DNA from: Nonomuraea pusilla
GTDB lineage: Bacteria > Actinomycetota > Actinomycetes > Streptosporangiales > Streptosporangiaceae
Direction of reading: 5' to 3'
NCBI RefSeq assembly: GCF_900109355.1
Contig: NZ_FOBF01000010.1
Span: 186,001 to 250,000, forward strand
Length of the DNA stretch: 64,000 nt
The translations under genes were made by a program, and so were the position numbers. This document shows positions 33,019 to 41,255 of the stretch, in pieces. Positions within the stretch are counted from its first letter, which is position 1. Every line of letters starts with the position of its first letter. A model generated the notes under the pieces. It did not search any database. It saw only the letters and a program-made list of their open reading frames with translations, and was not told the DNA's origin.

Positions 33019-33519
33019 ATGCGCACACCACTCAACGAAGCCCTGATGCGGCACTTCCGCGACCTGCGCGACGGCAGCCACGGCCTGGCGAGCACGCGCG
33101 AGGACAAGGAACGCCTGTTCGCGAGGGGTGTCGAACTGCTGGACCCGGTGGCGCGGACCGTGCTCGACGAGCTCAACGCCGACCTGCTGCTCGGCACGGG
33201 CGAGATCGTGGCCAGCGGCGTGACCCGCTCCCGCGAGGGCGGGCTCAACGCCATGTGGTCGCTCACCTGGCCGGAGCAGCGGGAGGCGGCGGTGCTGCCC
33301 ATCGCCGTCGTCGCCCACTACGGCGCCGACTTCCACCACCCGCACCTGCGGGGCAACACGGTGGGCGACTGGCCGATGAACGTCTTCAGCCCGGCCGACG
33401 CGGCGGGCCAGCTCAACACGCTGCGCGCGATCGCCGGCGCCGACGCCCACAACCTGGTCTTCCAGTCGGACCACACCATCATCCCCGCGGTGACCCACGA
33501 CTCGTACGCCGCGCCCTGA
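33019..33519 (+). CDS. unknown protein at the end of the glycerol locus
   Basis: The 166-residue protein has no signal peptide or membrane helix. It starts MRTPLNEALMRHFRDLRDG and contains VASGVTRSREGGLNAMWSL and a His-rich HYGADFHHPHLRGNTVGDW segment that could bind metal. I do not recognise the family. It begins 28 bp after glpD on the same strand with a GAAGGGGG ribosome binding site, so it may be co-transcribed with glpK-glpD. The convergent malic enzyme gene ends 45 bp beyond it. Confidence 0.7.
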   Translation: MRTPLNEALMRHFRDLRDGSHGLASTREDKERLFARGVELLDPVARTVLDELNADLLLGTGEIVASGVTRSREGGLNAMWSLTWPEQREAAVLPIAVVAHYGADFHHPHLRGNTVGDWPMNVFSPADAAGQLNTLRAIAGADAHNLVFQSDHTIIPAVTHDSYAAP

Positions 33520-33564
33520 CGCGCCGACCGCGCCGCGCGGGCCGTGGGCCGCCGCCGGGGACGG

Positions 33565-34974
33565 TCAGGCCTCGGTGAAGCCGCGCGCCCGGCCGCCCGC
33601 CGACTCGCGCACGGCCGCGGCCACGGCGGTGGCGACGTCGGGGTGGAAGACGCTCGGGATGATGTAGTTGGGGCCCAGCTCCTCGGGCGTGACCACGGCG
33701 GCCAGCGCCCCCGCGGCGGCCAGCAGCATCTCCTGCGTCACGCCGTTGGCCTGCGCGTCGAGCAGGCCGCGGAAGACGCCGGGGAAGGCCAGCACGTTGT
33801 TGATCTGGTTGGGGTAGTCGGAGCGGCCGGTGGCCACGACGGCGGCGTGCTCGCGCGCGTCGTCGGGCGACACCTCGGGCTCGGGGTTGGCCAGGGCGAA
33901 CACGACCGCGCCCGGGGCCATCGTGGCGATGTCGTCGCCGGTGAGGATGCCGGGCGCGGAGACGCCCACGAACACGTCGGCGCCCTTGAGCGCGCCGCGC
34001 AGGTCGCCGGCGTAGCCCTCGGCGTTGGTGTGCTCGGCGATCCAACGCAGGGAGTCGTCGAGGTCGTCGCGGCCCTCGTGGACGGCGCCGAGGTAGTCGC
34101 AGACGATGACGTTGCGCGCGCCCGCCGCCAGCAGCAGCCGCAGCACGGCGTTGCCCGCCGCGCCCGCGCCCGCCATGGTGATCTTGACGTTCTCGATCGG
34201 CTTGTCGACCACCCGCAGCGCGTTGGTGAGCGCGGCCAGCACGCAGATGGCGGTGCCGTGCTGGTCGTCGTGGAAGACCGGGATGTCGAGCAGTTCGCGC
34301 AGCCGCCGCTCCACCTCGAAGCAGCGCGGCGCGCCGATGTCCTCCAGGTTGATGCCGCCGAACCCGGGCGCGATCAGCTGCACCGTGCGGACGATCTCGT
34401 CGACGTCCTGCGTGTCGAGGCAGATCGGCCAGGCGTCGATGCCCGCGAAGCGCTTGAACAGCGCCGCCTTGCCCTCCATGACCGGCAGCGCCGCCTCGGG
34501 CCCGATGTTGCCGAGGCCGAGCACGGCCGAGCCGTCGGTGACGACGGCGACCGTGTTGCGCTTGATGGTGAGGCGGCGGGCGTCCTCCTTGTTGCGCGCG
34601 ATCGCCATGGACACCCGCGCCACGCCGGGCGTGTACGCCATCGACAGCTCGTCACGGTTGCGCAGCGGCACCTTCGACTTCATCTCGATCTTGCCGCCGA
34701 GGTGCATGAGGAACGTGCGGTCGGAGACCTTGTGGATGACGACGCCCTCCACGGCCTCCAGCTGGTCGACGATCGCCTGCGCGTGGTCGGTGTCCCTCGC
34801 CGCGCACGTCACGTCGATGCGGAGCTTCTCGTGGCCCGCGTTGGTGACGTCGAGGGCGGTCACCACGCCCCCGGCCGACTCTACGGCGTGGGTGAGCTGG
34901 CTGACGGCCTTGCCGCCTGCGGGCACCTCGAGCCGCACGGTGATGGAGTACGACACACTCGGGACGGTCGCCAC
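33565..34974 (-). CDS. NAD(P)-dependent malic enzyme with N-terminal ACT domain
   Basis: The 469-residue protein (VATVPSVSYSITVRLEVP...) has an N-terminal ACT-like domain (about 1-80). The malic enzyme core carries YTPGVARV, GNIGPEAALPVMEGKA, GINLEDIGAPRCF, DDQHGTA and the nucleotide motif GAGAAGNA. It decarboxylates malate to pyruvate; the ACT domain suggests control by a small ligand. The GTG at 34974 is chosen from the family N-terminus and the AAGGAG ribosome binding site eight bases upstream; the longer start at 35073 overlaps the neighbouring gene. The ending GFTEA is normal. Confidence 0.95.
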   Translation of the reverse strand: MATVPSVSYSITVRLEVPAGGKAVSQLTHAVESAGGVVTALDVTNAGHEKLRIDVTCAARDTDHAQAIVDQLEAVEGVVIHKVSDRTFLMHLGGKIEMKSKVPLRNRDELSMAYTPGVARVSMAIARNKEDARRLTIKRNTVAVVTDGSAVLGLGNIGPEAALPVMEGKAALFKRFAGIDAWPICLDTQDVDEIVRTVQLIAPGFGGINLEDIGAPRCFEVERRLRELLDIPVFHDDQHGTAICVLAALTNALRVVDKPIENVKITMAGAGAAGNAVLRLLLAAGARNVIVCDYLGAVHEGRDDLDDSLRWIAEHTNAEGYAGDLRGALKGADVFVGVSAPGILTGDDIATMAPGAVVFALANPEPEVSPDDAREHAAVVATGRSDYPNQINNVLAFPGVFRGLLDAQANGVTQEMLLAAAGALAAVVTPEELGPNYIIPSVFHPDVATAVAAAVRESAGGRARGFTEA

Positions 34975-35030
34975 GTCAATCGCTCCTTCGGGACTGACCA
35001 AGAAGTCCTCCCATGGTAGGGGCGATTCGG

Positions 35031-35660
35031 TCAACCCAAGGACTCCGCGGCCCTGACGATCAGATCGACGCACGTCGGGACGGGGATGGTGGTGCTGTCG
35101 AGCACCAGGTGGTACAGCCGCGCGTCGGCCGGGTCGGCGCGGTAGAAGTGCCGTACGTACGCGGTCCTGGCGCGGTCGTTGGCCTCGATGAGCCTGCGTG
35201 CCTCGCGCTCGCCCATCTCGTTCAGCGTGGCCGTCTGCCGCACGCGGCGCTCCTGCGGGGCGTCGAGCCGTACGTGCAGCGCGCCCGGCACGTCGGCCAG
35301 CACGAGCGCGCCCGCCCGGCCGAGGAAGACCCCGCCGGTGGCGCGCGCGGTGTCACGCAGCAGCCGCTCGGTGTGGCGGACGAACTCCTCGGGCGGCAAC
35401 GGCATCGCGCCCGAGACGTACATGTCCACCCCGCCGAACGTGACCGTGGGCAGGCGCATGGCCCCCGACAGCAGCCGGCCGAGGCCGTGCTCGGCGCGGT
35501 CGTCGTGGGCCAGCGCCTCCTCCAGGGTGCAGCCGAGCTCCTGGGCGACGGCGCTGGGGATGGCGCGGTCGACGAAGGGCACGCCCAGCATCTCGGCGAC
35601 GGCCGGGCCGATGTGGCCCCCGGCCGTGCCGTACGTCGCCGAGACGGTGACGACCCGCAT
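35031..35660 (-). CDS. cytidylate kinase-like family protein
   Basis: The 209-residue protein belongs to the cytidylate-kinase-like (AAK6) family: VVTVSATYGTAGGHIGPAVAEMLGVPFVDRAI at the phosphate-binding N-terminus, then FLGRAGALVLADVPGALHVRL and HLVLDSTTIPVPTCVDLI at the end. The P-loop is degenerate (ATYGTAGGHIG), so kinase activity is unproven. The ATG is preceded by TAGCCTGGGGGT: TAG is the stop of the thioredoxin-like gene and the string can be read as a -10 or as a crude ribosome binding site. Confidence 0.8.
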   Translation of the reverse strand: MRVVTVSATYGTAGGHIGPAVAEMLGVPFVDRAIPSAVAQELGCTLEEALAHDDRAEHGLGRLLSGAMRLPTVTFGGVDMYVSGAMPLPPEEFVRHTERLLRDTARATGGVFLGRAGALVLADVPGALHVRLDAPQERRVRQTATLNEMGEREARRLIEANDRARTAYVRHFYRADPADARLYHLVLDSTTIPVPTCVDLIVRAAESLG

Positions 35661-35666
35661 ACCCCC

Positions 35667-35672
35667 AGGCTA
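35667..35672 (-). promoter_or_regulatory. -10-like TAGCCT overlapping the upstream stop codon
   Basis: Reverse strand TAGCCT-N6-ATG; TAG (35672-35670) ends the thioredoxin-like gene. The spacer GGGGGT also offers a weak Shine-Dalgarno sequence, so this is the least certain of the set. Confidence 0.3.
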
Positions 35673-36599
35673 GAACAGTGCGCTCGCCAAGGCTCTCCGC
35701 GCCTTGGTCAAGGACGGGTCGTCGGCGGGCAGGGCGTCGAACAACCCGAGCAGGTGACGCCGCGCCCTGTCGCGCTCGTCGCCCGAGGTGCGCTTCACGA
35801 CCGCGATGACCCGCTCGAACGCCTCGTCGACCCTGCCCGCCATCATGTCGAGGTCGGCCGCGAGGAGGTGGGCGTCGATGTCGGACGGGTCCTGGACGCG
35901 CCGCTGGACGTCGGCCGGGTCGGCCTCGGAGGTGCGCTTGATGAGGCCCACTCCCGCGAGGCCCATCCTGGCGTCCTCGTTGCCCGGCGCCCTGGCCAGC
36001 AGCCGCTCGTACGCCTGGGCCGCCGCGTCGAGGTCGCCCCTGTCGATGGCCTGCTCGGCCGCCACCAGGTCGGGGTCGGCGGGCGGCCCCGCGGGCGCCT
36101 CCTCCCCCTCGGCCGGCCTGACACCGGGGTTGGCCTGGTAGAACTGTTCGACGGCCGCCATCAGCTCGTCGAGCCAGCGGCGCACCTCCTGCTCGGGCAG
36201 CACCTGCTGGAAGCCGGTGACGGCCTGCCCCTGGAAGATCGCGAGCACGGTCGGGACGGCCTGCACCCGCAGCGCCTGCGCGATCTGCGGGCTGAGGTCG
36301 ACGTTGACCCTGGCGAGGACCGCCGCGCCGCCCAGGTCGCCGACCACCTTCTCCAGCACGGGGCTGAGCTGGGCGCTGCCGGGCGCCCGAGGTGACCACA
36401 GGTCGAGGACGACGGGCACCGTCATCGACCGGTCGATGACGTCGGTCGTGAACGTCTCCTCGGTCACGTCGACGATCGAGGCCGACGAGGCCCCCTGGGC
36501 GCCGGCGGCCTCCCGCCTGGCCTGCGCCTCCAGTGCCTGCTTGCGCGCGCCCAGATCCACGGCTCCGTAGAGCGATCCGGGCCTAGAGAAGTCCGCCAT
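35670..36599 (-). CDS. thioredoxin-fold/TPR protein lacking CXXC (CnoX/YbbN-like)
   Basis: The 309-residue protein has a thioredoxin-like domain (about 36-145) followed by a helical TPR-like half (EQAIDRGDLDAAAQAYERLLARAPGNEDARMGLA...), the layout of YbbN/CnoX chaperone-like proteins. The active-site position reads VVLDLWSPRAPGS, so the redox CXXC is absent; the cis-Pro (AVPTVL) is kept. A holdase or scaffold role is more likely than redox chemistry. It starts inside the end of the marR gene (17-bp overlap). ATG 36608 is an alternative start and neither has a clear ribosome binding site. Confidence 0.85.
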   Translation of the reverse strand: MADFSRPGSLYGAVDLGARKQALEAQARREAAGAQGASSASIVDVTEETFTTDVIDRSMTVPVVLDLWSPRAPGSAQLSPVLEKVVGDLGGAAVLARVNVDLSPQIAQALRVQAVPTVLAIFQGQAVTGFQQVLPEQEVRRWLDELMAAVEQFYQANPGVRPAEGEEAPAGPPADPDLVAAEQAIDRGDLDAAAQAYERLLARAPGNEDARMGLAGVGLIKRTSEADPADVQRRVQDPSDIDAHLLAADLDMMAGRVDEAFERVIAVVKRTSGDERDRARRHLLGLFDALPADDPSLTKARRALASALF

Positions 36600-37134
36600 G
36601 TTCTTCATCTTGCCGCATGGCGGAGCCGGAGAAGTCACCCGCCGCCACCCGCAGCGTGCGCAGCTGGTCGAACATCTGCCGCAGCTCGTCCTCGCCGTAC
36701 ATGCCGAGCCCGAACTCGGCCGCCATCAGGTCGTCCGTGGCGCGCCGCACGACGTCCCTCCCCGCCTCGCTGATCTCGGCGAGGACGCCGCGCCCGTCCA
36801 GCGGGTTCGGCAGGCGGCGGACGAACCCGGAGCGCTCCAGCCGGTCCACGGTGTTGGTGACGCTGGTCGGGTGCACCATGAGCCGCTCACCGATCTTGCG
36901 CAGCGGGAGCGCCCCCTTCTTGCTGAACGTCAGCAGCACCAGCGCCTCGTACCTGGCGAAGGTCAGGTCGTACGGCTTGAGCAGCGAGTCGAGTTGCGAC
37001 AGCAGGATCTGGTGCGCTCTCATGATCGAGGTCACGGCCGCCATCGCGGACGAGGCCCCGAAGTGGGCCCGCCACGTCCGCGCGGCGCGGTCGATGGGGT
37101 CGAACGGCAGGTTGAGCGGCTTCTGCTGGGACAC
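36583..37134 (-). CDS. MarR-family transcriptional regulator
   Basis: The 183-residue winged-helix protein has SIMRAHQILLSQLDSLLKPYDLTFARYEALVLL, KIGERLMVHPTSVTNTVDRLERSGFVRRLPNPLDGRG (recognition helix and wing) and ISEAGRDVVRRA. MarR proteins are usually ligand-released repressors; the target here is unknown. The GTG at 37134 has no Shine-Dalgarno sequence but lies seven bases after TACCGT. The gene overlaps the start of the thioredoxin-like gene, so the two are probably co-expressed. Confidence 0.9.
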   Translation of the reverse strand: MSQQKPLNLPFDPIDRAARTWRAHFGASSAMAAVTSIMRAHQILLSQLDSLLKPYDLTFARYEALVLLTFSKKGALPLRKIGERLMVHPTSVTNTVDRLERSGFVRRLPNPLDGRGVLAEISEAGRDVVRRATDDLMAAEFGLGMYGEDELRQMFDQLRTLRVAAGDFSGSAMRQDEEHGGLL

Positions 37135-37141
37135 AAGCGCT

Positions 37142-37147
37142 ACGGTA
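37142..37147 (-). promoter_or_regulatory. -10 hexamer TACCGT before the marR gene
   Basis: Reverse strand TACCGT-N7-GTG (spacer AGCGCTT). No Shine-Dalgarno sequence; a leaderless start is likely. Confidence 0.5.
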
Positions 37148-37365
37148 GCGCGCCCCTCGTCCCGGTTCGCGTGGTTACTCTGCGCGACAGGAAGGGCCGC
37201 TTGGCCAAGAATCCGGACGTCAATCATCACGCTCAGTTATGGTTCTCGCATCGAATGGTGACGCGGAGGCCAAGTCCATCAGCCGTGGGGACCGGCATGG
37301 GCCGTGCTCCTCCGCCTCGCCGAGGGGGCACGGGGGGTGCTTGATGAACGTCAACGGGGACAAGC

Positions 37366-38715
37366 GTGCGTGAGCACGCGGGCGTTACACGCGAGGAGCT
37401 GAAGCAGAGCGCGGCCGTCACGGTGGCCGTGCTCCTCGCTCTCGGCCTGGTCGCGGCGTGGAACGTCCTCATCCCAGGCGTCGACGCGTGGGAGAACATC
37501 GTGGCCGCGGTCATCGGCTCGCTGCGGATGACCGGGCCCGTGGCCGCCGCCTTCGCCGCCTGGGTCGCCCTGCGCAAGCGCAGGGCGCTGCGCGGCCGTC
37601 CGGTGACGGCGTGGGTGGCGCTGAAGGCGCCGCTCGCGATCGTCGTCGTGGTGCTCGGCTCGTTCGCCGCCACGGTGCTGGTGCTGGCGATCAAGACGGT
37701 GCTGACCGAGCAGTCGGGGCGTCTCAGCCTGGCCGGGCTCGGCATGGGCATGGCGGGCCTGGCGCTCTACTCCGTCATCGGGTGGGTGGCCGGGTGGGTG
37801 GCGCCCAGGCCGTTCACGCCGCCGCTGGCCGGCCTCGCCTGCTACGCGCTGTTCTCGTGGCTGGCCGACGACCGCGGCTGGGCCGACAGGCTCGCGCCCG
37901 GCACCGGCGAGCCGTACGACCTGTTCCAGGGGCTGAACGGCGCCGCCTTCTTCGACCAGACGATCTGGCTGCTCGGCATCACAGGGGCGCTGCTGCTCGG
38001 CTGGGCGGCGCTGGTCACCAGGCAGGCGCTGGTGCTGGCGTGCGCGCTGCTCGCGGTGCTCGCGGCCGGCGCGGGCGTGGCGCGCATGCTGGCCCAGCCG
38101 GTGCCCGCCGCGGCCGAGGACATCGCGTACGCCTGCCAGGAGTGGCCGATCACGGTGTGCGTCCATCCGGGCATGCGGGCGGGGCTGACCGAGCTGGGCG
38201 CGGCCTTCACCCCGATCGCCTCGCGGCTGGCCGGCACGCCCGCCGCGTTCACGAGGGTGGAGCAGCGGCCGCTCGGCGACGAGCTGAAGCCGTCCAACGG
38301 GCTCGCGCCGATCCACGTGCCCGACCTGTCGGCGGGCTTCGCCGAGCAGGCGGCGTACGAGTACATCGAGTCGCTCGCGGCCAGGTGCAAGGACTCCGTG
38401 GCCGAGGGCTACAGGGAGATCGTGATGGCGTGGCTGCGCGGCGAGCCGCTGCCCGGCGGCCCGCTGCCCGAGCACCAGTACGCCGCCGCCAGGTTCGCGT
38501 CGCTGAGCGAGGCGCAGCGCAGGGAGTGGCTGCGGATGTTCTTCAGCGACTTCCAGCGGTGCGGCCTGTCGGGCACGCACTTCGGCGGCGGCCTGCCGCG
38601 CTCCCAGCTCGCCACGCCGGCCAGCAGGCCCGCGCCGGAGGCGAGCCACGTGTATCCGGTGTATCCGTCTCCCGACCATACCGATCCGAAGATGTCACCA
38701 AACGGCTGGCAATGA
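37366..38715 (+). CDS. polytopic membrane protein with external C-terminal domain, unknown function
   Basis: The 449-residue protein has about six membrane helices in residues 15-245. The C-terminal domain contains ACQEWPITVCVHPGMRAGL and RCGLSGTHFGG, whose cysteines may pair outside the cell. The C-terminal part resembles domains found beside ABC-2 transporter genes in streptomycetes, but no ATPase is adjacent here. The GTG start has a weak ACGGGGA ribosome binding site. The DUF4230 gene follows after 28 bp. Confidence 0.65.
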   Translation: MREHAGVTREELKQSAAVTVAVLLALGLVAAWNVLIPGVDAWENIVAAVIGSLRMTGPVAAAFAAWVALRKRRALRGRPVTAWVALKAPLAIVVVVLGSFAATVLVLAIKTVLTEQSGRLSLAGLGMGMAGLALYSVIGWVAGWVAPRPFTPPLAGLACYALFSWLADDRGWADRLAPGTGEPYDLFQGLNGAAFFDQTIWLLGITGALLLGWAALVTRQALVLACALLAVLAAGAGVARMLAQPVPAAAEDIAYACQEWPITVCVHPGMRAGLTELGAAFTPIASRLAGTPAAFTRVEQRPLGDELKPSNGLAPIHVPDLSAGFAEQAAYEYIESLAARCKDSVAEGYREIVMAWLRGEPLPGGPLPEHQYAAARFASLSEAQRREWLRMFFSDFQRCGLSGTHFGGGLPRSQLATPASRPAPEASHVYPVYPSPDHTDPKMSPNGWQ

Positions 38716-38743
38716 TGATCGGCCAGCGGGTAGTCATGCTCGC

Positions 38744-39418
38744 ATGACGACTTCCCGTACGGCGCCGTCCGAGCCGACGCTCGGGCGGCGCCGGAGGTGG
38801 TGGCGCTACCTGGCCGGGCTGCTCGTGCTGGCGGTCCTGCTGGTCGTGGGCGGCCGGCTGGCCTGGTCGTGGCTCAACCCGTTCGGCGAGCGCACCGTCG
38901 ACCGCAGCCAGCCCGTCCTGCTCCAGTCGATCAAGGACCTGAGCCGGTTCGAGGCGGCGACGGGCACCTTCCAGGTGGTCGTGGACCTGGAGAAGGACGC
39001 CCCGTTCCTGCCCGACGCGATCAAGGGCTCTCGCACGCTGTTCGTCGGCGCGGGGGGCGTCGACGCGTACGTCGACTTCTCGGCGCTGGGGGCCGACGCC
39101 GTCACCGTCTCGGAGGACCGCACCCGGGCCACCGTGCGCCTGCCGCACGCGCAGTTGGAGAAGCCGAACCTGGACAACAGGCGCTCTTACGTGTTCGCCG
39201 AGCAGCGGGGGCTGTTCGACCGGGTCCAGGACTTCCTGTCGTCGTCGCCCGACGACCAGCGGGAGCTGTACACGCTGGCGGAGCGGAAGATCGGGGAGGC
39301 GGCGGCGGCCAGCGACCTGCGCGCCAGGGCCGACGCCAACACCAGGGCGATGATGGAGGGCCTGCTCAGATCCCTCGGGTTCAGCAAGGTCACGGTGGAG
39401 TTCACCGGGGAGCCCTAG
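38744..39418 (+). CDS. DUF4230 membrane-anchored protein
   Basis: The 224-residue protein has a basic N-terminus (GRRRRWWRYLAG), one membrane helix (about 22-43) and an external domain typical of DUF4230 (VLLQSIKDLSRFEAATGTFQVVVDLEKD, LFVGAGGVDAYVDFS, RADANTRAMMEGLLRSLGFSKVTVEF). The function is unknown. TAGTCA lies seven bases before the ATG, one base away from the leaderless consensus. No clear Shine-Dalgarno sequence is seen. Confidence 0.85.
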   Translation: MTTSRTAPSEPTLGRRRRWWRYLAGLLVLAVLLVVGGRLAWSWLNPFGERTVDRSQPVLLQSIKDLSRFEAATGTFQVVVDLEKDAPFLPDAIKGSRTLFVGAGGVDAYVDFSALGADAVTVSEDRTRATVRLPHAQLEKPNLDNRRSYVFAEQRGLFDRVQDFLSSSPDDQRELYTLAERKIGEAAAASDLRARADANTRAMMEGLLRSLGFSKVTVEFTGEP

Positions 39419-39441
39419 GCGGGACGGGCCGTCCTACAGCG

Positions 39442-39536
39442 CCTTAGGTGGTCGGCGCCCCCTCCTTAGGAGCTCGGTATTTAGGCCTAAGACCCGAGAT
39501 AGGACATCCGCCCGATGTGTCGGGGTGGGCCTTAGG
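39442..39536. repeat. CCTTAGG repeats and nested palindrome in a leader region
   Basis: CCTTAGG occurs at 39442-39448, 39464-39470 and 39530-39536, with a related perfect palindrome TTAGGCCTAA at 39481-39490. CTCGG (39473-39477) and CCGAG (39494-39498) enclose that palindrome in a hairpin. The cluster fills the ~160 bp between the DUF4230 gene and the small ORF at 39580 and is less GC-rich than its surroundings. Confidence 0.5.
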
Positions 39537-39579
39537 AGGAGTCTTGAGAGTGCAAGGGAACGAGCACTCAGGAGCAGGA

Positions 39580-39732
39580 ATGAACGCCGAACTCGAGTAC
39601 GCCGTGATGCAGAGCCACGCCGACGAGCTGCGCAGGGCCGCCGCCGAGCACCGCCGCGCCCGCCAGGCCGGCCAGGAGGCCCGGGGCGAGCGCCGCAACC
39701 GCTCGCTGCTCGCCAGGTTCCTCGCCTCATGA
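39580..39732 (+). CDS. 50-residue charged helical protein
   Basis: The short product MNAELEYAVMQSHADELRRA... continues with AAEHRRARQAGQEARGERRNRSLLARFLAS. It is strongly basic, probably one amphipathic helix, with no membrane segment. A good AGGAG ribosome binding site, codon bias and a following terminator support it. The family is not known to me. A repeat-rich leader precedes it and three hairpins follow. Confidence 0.65.
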   Translation: MNAELEYAVMQSHADELRRAAAEHRRARQAGQEARGERRNRSLLARFLAS

Positions 39733-39744
39733 CCGCCCACAAGC

Positions 39745-39776
39745 AGCCCGGCCGCAACCTCCCTCGCGGCCGGGCT
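39745..39776. terminator. terminator hairpin 1 after the small protein gene
   Basis: Perfect 11-bp stem AGCCCGGCCGC / GCGGCCGGGCT with a 10-base loop. Confidence 0.8.
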
Positions 39777-39781
39777 GAAAC

Positions 39782-39798
39782 GCCTCCTTAGCGGAGGC
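39782..39798. terminator. hairpin 2
   Basis: GCCTCC-TTAGC-GGAGGC, a 6-bp stem with a 5-base loop, immediately after hairpin 1. Confidence 0.5.
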
Positions 39799-39842
39799 AA
39801 GCCCGCCGGTCTTGGGTTGGACCGGACGCGCAAGGTAACGCA

Positions 39843-39876
39843 GGGCCCCGGTCCATTCCTGGTCGGACCGGGGCCC
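39843..39876. terminator. terminator hairpin 3
   Basis: Perfect 12-bp stem GGGCCCCGGTCC / GGACCGGGGCCC with a 10-base loop, between the small protein gene and the convergent thiolase gene; probably bidirectional. Confidence 0.8.
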
Positions 39877-40002
39877 CGCGCTTTCCACCATCACCCGGGC
39901 CGCCCTCACCGGGACCGCATGCCGCACCGCGTGGCCGCCTTCACCGGGCGGCCGTCTCCAGCGGGCGGCCGGTTCCGGGGCGGGGCCGTCCGAGTTCGGT
40001 GG

Positions 40003-41190
40003 TCAGGACTTCGGGACGCTGATGATCAGGGCGTCGCCCTGGCCGCCGCCCCCGCACAGGCCCGCCGCGCCGAGGCCGCCGCCGCGCCGCTTCAGCTCGT
40101 GCGCGAGCGTCAGCACGATCCTCGCGCCGGAGACGCCGATGGGGTGGCCGAGCGCGATGCCGCCGCCGTTGACGTTCACCTTCTCCATCGGCACGCCGAG
40201 TTCCTTGGCCGACTGCAGCACCACGCTGGCGAACGCCTCGTTGATCTCGACGAGGTCGAGGTCGGCGGCCGTCACGCCCTGCTTGGCCATGGCGTGCTTG
40301 ATCGCGTTGGCGGGCTGCGACTGCAGCGAGGCGTCGGGCCCCGCGACGTTGCCGTGCCTGCCGATCTCGGCCAGCCAGGGCAGGCCGAGCTCCTCCGCCT
40401 TGGCCTTGGACATCACCACGACGGCGCAGGCGCCGTCGGAGATCTGCGACGCCGACCCGGCGGTGATGGTGCCGTCGGCCGCGAAGGCGGGCCGCAGCTT
40501 GGCCAGCGTCTCGACGGTGGTGTCGCCGCGCACGCCCTCGTCCTCGCGGACGACGACCGGCTCGCCGCGCCGCTGCGGGATCTCGACGGGGACGATCTCG
40601 TCCTCGAACAGGCCGTTCTTGATGGCCGCGGCGGCGAGCTGGTGGGAGCGGGCGGACAGGGCGTCCTGCTCCTCGCGGCCGATGCCGAGCCTGGCGTTGT
40701 GCCGCTCGGTGGACTCGCCCATCGCGCACTGGTCGAAGGCGCAGAACAGGCCGTCGTGCGCCATGGAGTCGATCACCTCGGAGCCGCCGTACTTGACGCC
40801 CTTGCGCAGGCCGGGCAGCAGGTGGGGGGCGTTGGTCATGGACTCCATGCCCCCGGCCACCACGATGTCGAACTCTCCGGCGCGGATGAGCTGGTCGGCC
40901 ATGGCGATGGCGTCGAGGCCCGACAGGCAGACCTTGTTGATGGTGATGGACGGCACGGTCATGGGGATGCCGGCCTGGACCGCGGCCTGGCGGGACGGGA
41001 TCTGGCCCGCGCCGGCCTGGAGGACCTGGCCCATGATGACGTACTCGACGGCCTCGGGGGCGACTCCGGCGCGCTCGAGCGCGGCCTTGATGGCGATGCC
41101 GCCCAGGTCGACGGCACGCAGGCCGGACAGTCCGCCCAGCAGCTTGCCTATGGGGGTGCGGGCTCCGGCGACGATGACGGAACCGGACAT
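40003..41190 (-). CDS. acetyl-CoA C-acetyltransferase (thiolase)
   Basis: The 395-residue thiolase has the nucleophilic Cys in INKVCLSGLDA, the GGGIALGHPIG His motif and the second Cys in LCGGGGQGDA. AGARTPIGKLLGGL marks the N-terminus. It condenses two acetyl-CoA to acetoacetyl-CoA or runs in reverse. The neighbouring mce gene and filP-like gene match the order SCO5396-SCO5399 in Streptomyces, and Rv1322A-Rv1323 (fadA4) in M. tuberculosis. It is divergent from mce with 65 bp between the starts. Confidence 0.95.
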   Translation of the reverse strand: MSGSVIVAGARTPIGKLLGGLSGLRAVDLGGIAIKAALERAGVAPEAVEYVIMGQVLQAGAGQIPSRQAAVQAGIPMTVPSITINKVCLSGLDAIAMADQLIRAGEFDIVVAGGMESMTNAPHLLPGLRKGVKYGGSEVIDSMAHDGLFCAFDQCAMGESTERHNARLGIGREEQDALSARSHQLAAAAIKNGLFEDEIVPVEIPQRRGEPVVVREDEGVRGDTTVETLAKLRPAFAADGTITAGSASQISDGACAVVVMSKAKAEELGLPWLAEIGRHGNVAGPDASLQSQPANAIKHAMAKQGVTAADLDLVEINEAFASVVLQSAKELGVPMEKVNVNGGGIALGHPIGVSGARIVLTLAHELKRRGGGLGAAGLCGGGGQGDALIISVPKS

Positions 41191-41255
41191 GGCGGGCCTC
41201 CTGTGCTCACGTGGGGTTCTTTGACACCATACCCACGAGTAGGAGGACGTCCGCT

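Noticed and set aside
29076..33519. A glycerol facilitator gene in the glycerol locus.
   Set aside because: No aquaporin-like protein with NPA motifs is present between the regulator and the malic enzyme gene.
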